Positions 51,134-57,226 of a stretch of DNA of 57,226 bases are shown in pieces; position 1 is the stretch's first letter, and every line of letters begins with the position of its first letter. Source of the stretch: Sphingobium soli (lineage in GTDB: Bacteria; Pseudomonadota; Alphaproteobacteria; Sphingomonadales; Sphingomonadaceae); assembly GCF_020782245.1 (NCBI RefSeq), contig NZ_JAJGNP010000020.1, positions 1 to 57,226 of the forward strand, read 5' to 3'. Below the pieces are notes generated by a model, which saw nothing but the letters and a program-made list of their open reading frames with translations, did no database searches and was not told where the DNA came from. The position numbers and the translations under genes are program-made.

Positions 51134-53433
51134 CAGTTCCAACCGATCGTCATGGCGGCATCAGCATCGACCGTCAGCGTGCCTGCGCCCAAATATCGAC
51201 GCGTCAGCAGCTGGAACTCCCACGTCGTTGCGCTGGCCGGACCGGCAATGGACTGGTCGATCGACAGGACGGATGGCTCGCCGACCGTGGCGCCATAATC
51301 GTCCTGCACCTCGGCCGCCAGATCGGTCCAGCTGCCGCTGCCCGGCGTCGTGCGATACTGGATCTTGCCCGCCAGCTTCGCGCTGCCGACCGACGCCGAA
51401 TAGGGCAGGTTTACCTGCGCGGTGATCAGCCCGTCCGGCCCGACGGCCAGGCCGAGCGGCCCGCCATTGACCGGGCCATAGGTGGCACTGTTGTTGATCG
51501 ACAGCGTCGTATCCGTCGCGCTGTTCACCGATCCGCCATCCCGCACCTTGGTCAGGCTGACATTGGCGACGCCGATCGCGGTGCCGTCATAGCGGATCGT
51601 CACCTGCGCGGTGGCGCGATCGGCGGCGATCGAACTGATCGTCAGCACGCGATTGTTCGCGCCGCCCAGTGCCGCCACGCAGTTGCTGGTGGTCAGGCTA
51701 TAGGTGGTCAGCGGATCTTCGCTGATATCCTCCGACCCCTGATACACATAATAGGTCGCCGACAATGGAAACTGCCCCGATTTCGGCACACCGGCATAGG
51801 TGCAGCTGATCGCCCGCACCCAGCTGGACGGCGCGATCGAAAAGCCGTCTGCGCCGCGATCGACGCCGTCGGACACCTCGTCACGCTCTTCCCCTGTCGT
51901 CAGCGCCGGGGTCGGCGGCGCGGTGCCGGTGCGGCCGAGCGCGAAATCATGCTTGCCCGCGCTTTCGGACATCATCGTGAAGGTGACGACCATGGAGGCC
52001 GGGTCCAGCTCGCGCTTGATGATCACCGCGTCCACGCCGCCCAGTCCATGCTCGGGCAGGTCCAGTGTCAGCATGTCGCCGGGACCGAAATGGCGCATAT
52101 GCGGCTTGCAGGGCACTCTGATCGGGGCCAGCTCGCGGGCGTTGAGCAGGCGGTAGGCGGCCAGCTGCGCGACCTGATCCTTGTCCTGGACCAAGTCCCA
52201 TTGCACTTCCTCGACCTTCTGCTCGCCATCTTCGGTGACATAGCTGGCGATCGACACCAGGTCGGACTGGACATATTCCCATTTATTGGCTTCCGACCGA
52301 TATTTGGGGCGGATACCGTTCATCCGCGCGCCCCATGGCTGCATCGCGGTCACGTCGACGTCCGGGTCGGCCAGATCATCTTCGGTCAGTGTGTAAATCG
52401 ATACGCGCGGCGCGTTGAAACGCACGCCCAGCCGGCCGCCGCGCCACATCGGCTCGGCCGCTCCAGCCTCCAGGATGCGCTTCAGATTGGCCCAGCGATC
52501 GCCGGGCTCATAGATGACGCCACCCACCTTCCAGCCATTGGCCTGGCAGATATTGGACAGTGCCACGAAATCCTCGACGATGATGGCATCCAGCGGCAAA
52601 CCGACGCCAAACATCATCATGTCGTAGCGAATCCGCCCCAACACATAGGATATCGCCTGTACGCCCGGATCTTCGCTATAGGTCCAGGTCGCTTGATCAT
52701 TGATACGCTGCGGCCCTGATCCGCCGGGAAATGTGCTATCCTGCCGCGCATCATAGCCCATGACCCCGCGCCACACCGCGCCTGATGCCGGGAAACCGGA
52801 AGCGAAACGCTTGCCATCCCGATCGAACTTCGCGTTCCACAGGATCGCCGCCTTCGACGACAGCTTGTGCGCGCTGGTCCAGTTCGGCATCCCGCTCCAG
52901 TGCGGGGTCAGCGCGGTTTCGCTCCACAAACCGGTGCGCACGCTGCGATAGAGAAAGCCCGAATAATAGCCCGTGGCCGCATCGCCGGAGAAAGGCACGG
53001 GGGCATAGTCGAGATACATGCCCTCCAAGCCGTCGCACGGCCCCGCCACGCTATATTCGATCACCATGCCCCGATAGGGGTTCGGCACCTTCTTCAGCTT
53101 CGCGCCATAGCCGACATCGTGGCGCAGCACGCCGCCGGAATAGGTGCGGCCCAGGATGCAGGGCGCGATCGGCTCGGCGGCGATGATGACCTGGTTGATC
53201 GTGCCGCGCGCCGGCGGTTTTTTCGCCGTCATTTGCGCGCCGATCGACGCGACGGTTGATGCCACGGAGGCGATGGTCGCGACCGTCGATAGTGTCGCCG
53301 CCGAAACACCAGCGACACCCGCAGTTCCGGCAAGGCCAGCTGGAGCGAGCAGCGCCGCGCCAGCACCGGCCGTCGCCACGGTCAGCGCGACCGCACCGGC
53401 GATGACGGCCACCGTCCTCAAGGCTTTAGACAC
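51133..53433 (-). CDS. Phage tail-tip attachment protein (J-like)
   Basis: The 766-aa product has a hydrophobic Ala/Gly/Val-rich start (LRTVAVIAGAVALTVATAGA). A large region typical of the central tail-tip protein of siphophages comes next (PPARGTINQVIIAAEPIAPC, YEPGDRWANLKRILEAGAAE, LTEDDLADPDVDV, PGDMLTLDLPEHGLGG). Beta-rich modules lie at the C-terminus. It should close the tail tube and hold the tailspike. The start is GTG at 53433, overlapping the previous gene's stop by 8 bp; the longer frame upstream lies within that gene. Confidence 0.8.
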   Translation of the reverse strand: MSKALRTVAVIAGAVALTVATAGAGAALLAPAGLAGTAGVAGVSAATLSTVATIASVASTVASIGAQMTAKKPPARGTINQVIIAAEPIAPCILGRTYSGGVLRHDVGYGAKLKKVPNPYRGMVIEYSVAGPCDGLEGMYLDYAPVPFSGDAATGYYSGFLYRSVRTGLWSETALTPHWSGMPNWTSAHKLSSKAAILWNAKFDRDGKRFASGFPASGAVWRGVMGYDARQDSTFPGGSGPQRINDQATWTYSEDPGVQAISYVLGRIRYDMMMFGVGLPLDAIIVEDFVALSNICQANGWKVGGVIYEPGDRWANLKRILEAGAAEPMWRGGRLGVRFNAPRVSIYTLTEDDLADPDVDVTAMQPWGARMNGIRPKYRSEANKWEYVQSDLVSIASYVTEDGEQKVEEVQWDLVQDKDQVAQLAAYRLLNARELAPIRVPCKPHMRHFGPGDMLTLDLPEHGLGGVDAVIIKRELDPASMVVTFTMMSESAGKHDFALGRTGTAPPTPALTTGEERDEVSDGVDRGADGFSIAPSSWVRAISCTYAGVPKSGQFPLSATYYVYQGSEDISEDPLTTYSLTTSNCVAALGGANNRVLTISSIAADRATAQVTIRYDGTAIGVANVSLTKVRDGGSVNSATDTTLSINNSATYGPVNGGPLGLAVGPDGLITAQVNLPYSASVGSAKLAGKIQYRTTPGSGSWTDLAAEVQDDYGATVGEPSVLSIDQSIAGPASATTWEFQLLTRRYLGAGTLTVDADAAMTIGWN

Positions 53434-53842
53434 GCCACGCCCCCAATATCTCGCCGACGACATGCAGCGGCTTGATCCCGCTCGGATCATCCGGGTGCCA
53501 TCCCAGCAGCTTGCCGCCGGCCGACACGCAGATGCAGTCGAACAGGTCATCGCCCGGGATCAGCACCAGGTCGCCGACCAGGATTTCCGCCGCACCGATC
53601 CGGGGCAACAGGCTGTCGAGCAGGCCGGCCAGGTCCGCATGACCCGTGCCCGCCAGCGCCGTACGCGCGCCCACGGGCGATCGAAAGTCCGGTATCGCCG
53701 GCGGCTTGTGGCCCATGTTGCGCAGATGGGTCCGCGCCAGATGGATGCAGGTCGCCCGCTTCCTCCAGTCGAACGGCTTGGCCCGATATTTGTCGAGCGT
53801 CTTGCGGGTCGCCGCCGCGCGGCGCGGCAGGTCAGACTTCAC
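53426..53842 (-). CDS. DUF6950-like phage tail-assembly protein
   Basis: The 138-aa product starts at a GTG (53842) inside the end of the preceding gene. KPFDWRKRATCIHLARTHLR resembles the first half of NlpC/P60-type tail proteins, with Cys in the usual place, and VGDLVLIPGDDLFDCICVS the second half. Such proteins (DUF6950 and NlpC/P60 relatives) sit just before the tail-tip gene in many siphophages and gene-transfer agents, and may open the murein locally during DNA entry. The catalytic His is not clear, so it may be structural only. Confidence 0.65.
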   Translation of the reverse strand: MKSDLPRRAAATRKTLDKYRAKPFDWRKRATCIHLARTHLRNMGHKPPAIPDFRSPVGARTALAGTGHADLAGLLDSLLPRIGAAEILVGDLVLIPGDDLFDCICVSAGGKLLGWHPDDPSGIKPLHVVGEILGAWRV

Positions 53843-54458
53843 GGAACGGCGGATTGTTGATGATGTTGGACCAGCCCGATGCGGGGTAGATGGACGCCGC
53901 CCGCCCGCCATTGCTGCCCGGCTGCGCCTCCACGCCCCAGGCGACCGCGCTGGTGAGGCCGGTGGCATTGTCCTCGCCCAGTTCGCCGGGATAGACCGAC
54001 TTGTGGAACGCGCTCGACAGCGTGTTGCCGTCATTGGAATTGAAGAACCGCTCGCCGCGCGGAACGAAGGTCATCGGCAATTCCCGCTTGGCGCGTCCGG
54101 TGACCAGCCGCACCTGATCCAGCATCCCGTCAAACTGCTGATCCGGCGTGCCGATGATCTGTCCGGTCAGGTCGTTGATTTCCGCGATCCACAGCCGCAG
54201 GCGCGACCCCTGCATCCCCGGCGCAGCCAGATCTACGGCAGCGGCCGTGCTGGCAGGCAGGAAGGTGATGGAAAAGGCCGGCACCTCGTCGCCCACGCCT
54301 TCCTCGAAACTGTCGATCGACCCGATGATGCCGAACTGCGTATCGTTGACCCGGTAGATTTCGCTGCCCCATGGCACGAAGCCGCCATCGCACAGCCGAA
54401 TGACGCGCCCGTCGCGCAATTCCAGCTTCAGCAGGCCGGCAAGGCGGATGCGGTCCAA
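53832..54458 (-). CDS. Phage minor tail / baseplate-hub-type protein
   Basis: A 208-aa beta-rich protein (RLAGLLKLELRDGRVIRLCD, GFVPWGSEIYRVNDTQFG, PAFSITFLPAS) with an N-terminal part like those of phage minor tail proteins. Start: TTG at 54458, seven bases after GGGAG; another TTG two codons earlier is only one base from that site. It precedes the NlpC-like gene with an 11-bp overlap. The assignment to the tail rests on position and composition. Confidence 0.6.
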   Translation of the reverse strand: MDRIRLAGLLKLELRDGRVIRLCDGGFVPWGSEIYRVNDTQFGIIGSIDSFEEGVGDEVPAFSITFLPASTAAAVDLAAPGMQGSRLRLWIAEINDLTGQIIGTPDQQFDGMLDQVRLVTGRAKRELPMTFVPRGERFFNSNDGNTLSSAFHKSVYPGELGEDNATGLTSAVAWGVEAQPGSNGGRAASIYPASGWSNIINNPPFREV

Positions 54459-54519
54459 GGGCAAACTCCCACAGCAAACATGCGGCAGCGCCGCACGATG
54501 GGTTTCATATGGTCGAAAT

Positions 54520-55041
54520 TCAGGCGGAGATGACGCTGCTAAGTGCGAAGCCCGCGCCGGCGACGAAACCGATCAGCGCCAATAAGGCGAAGGCCACGCC
54601 GCCCATACGATAACGATCGCCCCACCGAAGATGGGGCATATGGTCGCGGTTAGGCTGCACACCGTTCAGCCGTTCCTGCGCATCCCATGCGCCGCCTTGC
54701 GCTGCAATATAGAATTGATCCTGCGACAGATGCGCGAACAGATAGGCAAGGATGTTGCACGTCAGTCCAGCCGCGAAACAGGCGAAAGACCACCACAGCA
54801 TGGCGATGCTGAACCGGATCGACCCGGCCGCGCCCACGAAAGTGAACAGCGCGACCAGGGCGCCGCCGTTGATCAGCGTCAGGGCCTGCAAGCCGCTTTG
54901 CGCGAAGCTGACCGAAAAGCGGAGGCGCTCGGCAGCTTCCTCACTTTCCAGTCGATAGTCTCGCTCAAGATAGGCCCGCGTGGCGTCATCCATGCCCGTA
55001 GCTTGAGGCGCAGGCGTCGATAATGCAATGTCAGTCATCAC
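54520..55041 (-). CDS. Three-helix membrane protein within the tail operon, unknown
   Basis: The 173-aa product has a charged N-terminal helix (DDATRAYLERDYRLESEEAA). Three membrane segments follow: LTLINGGALVALFTFVGAAG at about 53-72, IAMLWWSFACFAAGLTCNIL at about 79-98, and FALLALIGFVAGAGFALSSV at about 151-170. Between the second and third lies a cytoplasmic or periplasmic stretch of about 45 residues. A membrane protein is out of place among tail structural genes. The ATG overlaps the previous stop (ATGATGA). It might be a superinfection-exclusion or moron-type gene; nothing in the sequence proves this. Confidence 0.65.
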   Translation of the reverse strand: MMTDIALSTPAPQATGMDDATRAYLERDYRLESEEAAERLRFSVSFAQSGLQALTLINGGALVALFTFVGAAGSIRFSIAMLWWSFACFAAGLTCNILAYLFAHLSQDQFYIAAQGGAWDAQERLNGVQPNRDHMPHLRWGDRYRMGGVAFALLALIGFVAGAGFALSSVISA

Positions 55042-55634
55042 CCCATCTCCTCGATCGTGAAGCCGATGCCGATCACGCGATTGCCCCGCTGCAATTGCCA
55101 GCTTTGCTCATTCCCGCTGATCTCGCCCTCGATCATTGGCGTCGCCAGCTTCACGGTCGCCCCATTAGCAAAGGGCACGCGCAAATGTTCGGCCAACGTG
55201 ATCGTCACCTTGCCATCGCCCGCCACCGCGCCTCCGACATGAACATTGTGCAGATAATGCTGCCCGGCCGCGTCCACGATCGACAGCCAATAACCCTTGG
55301 CCGCGACATAGCCTGGCGTCAGGCCGCGCAGATTGATGACCCGTCCCGCCTGGTTGGCACCGTCCATGACCGGCGTGCCCGGCGCGCCCTGGTCCACGCC
55401 CATCAGCGGATAGGGCAGGCGCAGGCCCTCCTGCTTAGCGCGGACCAGATCACTGATCAGGGCGGCGCGACCATTGGCCGTCCCGATGCCGATCGTGATG
55501 GCCGCGCGATAATGCGATCCCAGCCGATCGACGCGCAAGCCGGCGGCATTGGTCGCGCCGCGAATCGTGCCGCCATTGTCGACAAAGGTCGGGGTGACGC
55601 TCGCCACCGCTCCCACGCTCGACCAGACGATCAT
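55038..55634 (-). CDS. Phage distal tail-type protein
   Basis: A 198-aa beta-rich protein (IVWSSVGAVASVTPTFVDNG, NLRGLTPGYVAAKGYWLSIV, TLAEHLRVPFANGATVKLAT). The ATG overlaps the tape-measure stop (ATGA, 55631-55634). In siphophages the gene right after the tape measure encodes the distal tail protein or an equivalent, which supports the call. No domain could be named with certainty. Confidence 0.6.
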   Translation of the reverse strand: MIVWSSVGAVASVTPTFVDNGGTIRGATNAAGLRVDRLGSHYRAAITIGIGTANGRAALISDLVRAKQEGLRLPYPLMGVDQGAPGTPVMDGANQAGRVINLRGLTPGYVAAKGYWLSIVDAAGQHYLHNVHVGGAVAGDGKVTITLAEHLRVPFANGATVKLATPMIEGEISGNEQSWQLQRGNRVIGIGFTIEEMG

Positions 55635-57226
55635 GCCAGCCGCCGCGAATTGCGACGGTAGACGGCGCGCTGCGCGCCGCTGCTGGCGCCGGCCGCGATG
55701 ACGGGTGCCGCCTGCGCGATCTGCGCGCCGCTGATCTGCGTAACCTCCACGTCGAACATATCGCCCTTGATCACGCGCACCGTAACCTCCGCCGCGCCGC
55801 CCCCCGCCATCGCGCGCCGCGTGTCGCTGGCGGTCACCACCTTCGCACCGCGCGGCATGTTCACGATCTCCGGGCCATTCTCGCCCACCAGCATCGCGCC
55901 GGCGGGCGTATACGCATGGCCAATGGCACTGCCGGGCACGCTCTTCTTGCCCAGCAATCCGAACAGGCTGCCGATGGTGGGCAGCGATCCGCCGGTCAGC
56001 TGGTTCTGGATCGGGTTGACGATCGCCAGCTTCCAGAGCGCCGACGTTACCTCGTTGATCGCGCTCATCCCGACATTCTTCCAGCTGGTCCAGGTCGCCG
56101 GATTGAGCAGCGTGTTGGCCAGGTTCGCGCCGATGTCCTGCATAGCCGTCATCTTGTCGATGCTCTGGTCCAGCGCCTGGTTGAAGCCAATCTGGCTCGC
56201 CTTGCGCGCCACCAGCTGCTGGCCTTCCGCGCTGGCAAGGTCAATGCCCTGCTGCTGCAGGTCGATCTCATAGCGCTTGAGCTCGACCGCCGCCTCGATC
56301 TCCCGCCGCGACTTGCCGCGCATCTCCCATTCGACATTGAGCAGGGCTGTACCCGCGCTGATATCGTCGTTCATCGACCGGATCAGGCGCTGGCGATCGG
56401 CGAGTTTCTCTCCATCGGCATTGAGGGCGGATCGTGCGCCGCCTCCGATATCCTGTTGGTTGAGCCATCCATTATTCTCGGTCCTGACCCGCTGCGCGCG
56501 CTGCGCTTCTTCGCGGGCAAGCCTCTCGGCTTCGCGCTCGCGCTCCCTGTCTGCCTTCCGCGCCGCGCTCGCCGCCGACCGGCCCGCCGCAGCGGCAGCG
56601 CGATCCTGCTGGCCTAGTGCGTCTAGTTTGATCCGGTTGTCCCATGCCATCTGTGCGCCAGCAACGGTCGCCTCTGCCGACCCGAGTTCGCTCGCAAGTC
56701 CCGCGCGCTGCCTTTCCAACTGGCGGCGGCGTTGCTGCGCCGCCCGCGTGCCCGTGCTGTTCGCAATTTCCTGATCGAGTGTCTGCAACTGGCCGCGGAG
56801 TTGCTCCACCCGAACCTTGCCCATGCCCAGGTCATTGGCCTGCACGCGGCCCTGTGCGTTCGCCAGGCGATTGAGCGCCGCCGTCAGCGTGTCGACCTTC
56901 TTTGAAGCGGACTCAGCATCGTTGCCGGCGGCGAAGAATTTCTCTCCCAGCAGGACAGCCAAGGGGATGGCGACGCCGATCGCGACACCCACCGGACCAC
57001 CCAATATGCTCGCAAACCGCGCGAATTTGCTGGCCCCGCCCTCTGCCCCGCCTGACATCATTTGCAGCGCGCCTAAGGCCTGGGGTGCCTGTATGGCGAA
57101 CGCCCGCACGGCATCGGTTCCGCCGATGACCTGCACGGTAAAATCCTGTGCCTGGAACCCCAGCTGTTGCATGCCGGCGCGCATCGCGCCGCTGGTGGCG
57201 GTCGCCCGCACCTGGACAGTCTGGAC
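55631..57226 (-). CDS. Phage tail tape measure protein (partial, cut by window edge)
   Basis: At least 531 C-terminal residues are present; the frame remains open to 57226, so the N-terminus is outside. Features: a hydrophobic segment (LGGPVGVAIGVAIPLAVLLG), then about 200 residues of charged coiled coil (KADREREREAERLAREEAQR), amphipathic helices, and the C-terminal signature MLVGENGPEIVNMPRGAKVV that is typical of tape-measure proteins. It sets tail length and is ejected into the host envelope. It is translated together with the distal tail gene through a 4-bp overlap. Confidence 0.9.
   Translation of the reverse strand, partial: VQTVQVRATATSGAMRAGMQQLGFQAQDFTVQVIGGTDAVRAFAIQAPQALGALQMMSGGAEGGASKFARFASILGGPVGVAIGVAIPLAVLLGEKFFAAGNDAESASKKVDTLTAALNRLANAQGRVQANDLGMGKVRVEQLRGQLQTLDQEIANSTGTRAAQQRRRQLERQRAGLASELGSAEATVAGAQMAWDNRIKLDALGQQDRAAAAAGRSAASAARKADREREREAERLAREEAQRAQRVRTENNGWLNQQDIGGGARSALNADGEKLADRQRLIRSMNDDISAGTALLNVEWEMRGKSRREIEAAVELKRYEIDLQQQGIDLASAEGQQLVARKASQIGFNQALDQSIDKMTAMQDIGANLANTLLNPATWTSWKNVGMSAINEVTSALWKLAIVNPIQNQLTGGSLPTIGSLFGLLGKKSVPGSAIGHAYTPAGAMLVGENGPEIVNMPRGAKVVTASDTRRAMAGGGAAEVTVRVIKGDMFDVEVTQISGAQIAQAAPVIAAGASSGAQRAVYRRNSRRLA

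Larger units (their letters stand above)
40117..57226. mobile_element. Prophage (right part off the window) with surface-glycan cargo
   Basis: The left border is the tRNA-Gly fragment. 40.4-46.3 kb is lower-G+C cargo. 46.4-57.2 kb is a siphovirus-type tail and lysis module on the minus strand. Integrase, head genes, terminase and the second attachment site are not in the window. Most late genes overlap by a few bases, and no inactivating mutation was seen in them. Confidence 0.85.

Noticed and set aside
50665..52719. A 684-codon plus-strand open frame
   Set aside because: Antisense to the phage tail-tip and tail-fibre-associated genes; Arg-rich shadow composition and no domain.
46400..57226. 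A gene-transfer agent instead of a prophage
   Set aside because: The order of tail genes is similar, but a tRNA attachment fragment, a beta-helix tailspike, a full lysis set and foreign cargo point to a prophage.

Overview
The window looks like the chromosome of a sphingomonad (Alphaproteobacteria, order Sphingomonadales; Sphingobium/Sphingomonas-like). The reasons are the high G+C coding style, the number of TonB-dependent receptors, many GTG/TTG starts, a DUF4169 protein, a plant-type (class II) DAHP synthase, and the rnd-lptC-lptA gene order. No 16S or other species-level marker is present, so the genus is an inference.

Layout. 1-10.4 kb is accessory. It holds an IS21-like terminus, a CocE-type hydrolase and a methyltransferase, two broken genes fused by a deletion (an S46 peptidase and a CobW/COG0523 metallochaperone), and a head-to-head pair of ZnuD-like TonB receptors. 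One of these receptors carries a His-rich loop and is fused to a methyltransferase through a G7 tract. Zur-like boxes lie upstream of the CobW remnant and of both receptors, so this reads as a partly decayed zinc-scavenging locus. 11.1-20.3 kb is housekeeping: thrS, infC (probably with a non-ATG start), an MDR oxidoreductase, msrA, an aspartate aminotransferase, pabC-like and pabB genes, a DUF983 gene and a thioesterase. 20.5-24.2 kb pairs a TonB receptor with a secreted nucleotide pyrophosphatase-like phosphodiesterase. 24.3-40.1 kb is again core: a cytochrome b561-YceI fusion, DAHP synthase, lptA/lptC/rnd, a double cold-shock protein with a Gly-rich N-terminus, a secreted GH35-like glycosidase, three tiny overlapping genes of unknown role, an EF-hand protein with a two-component system, argG, an Ala/Pro-rich membrane protein, a DUF4169 gene and a LacI regulator.

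40.1-57.2 kb (running off the right edge) is a prophage. Its left border is the 3' half of a tRNA-Gly(TCC) gene, as left at the distal end of a tRNA-targeted integration. Next to the border is a lower-G+C cargo block: a 72-aa repeat protein, an exported WbsX/GH99-like protein, a sulfotransferase, a family 2 glycosyltransferase and a large WbsX-type protein. Then comes a compact late operon, all on the minus strand and read right to left: tape measure, tail proteins, a membrane protein, tail-tip protein, beta-helix tailspike, holin, endolysin, DUF6527-like protein and a small lipoprotein, nearly all joined by ATGA/GTGA overlaps. The most interesting themes are the surface-glycan/sulfation cargo of this prophage beside a polysaccharide-type tailspike, the tiny repeat protein, and the homopolymer-mediated receptor-methyltransferase fusion.
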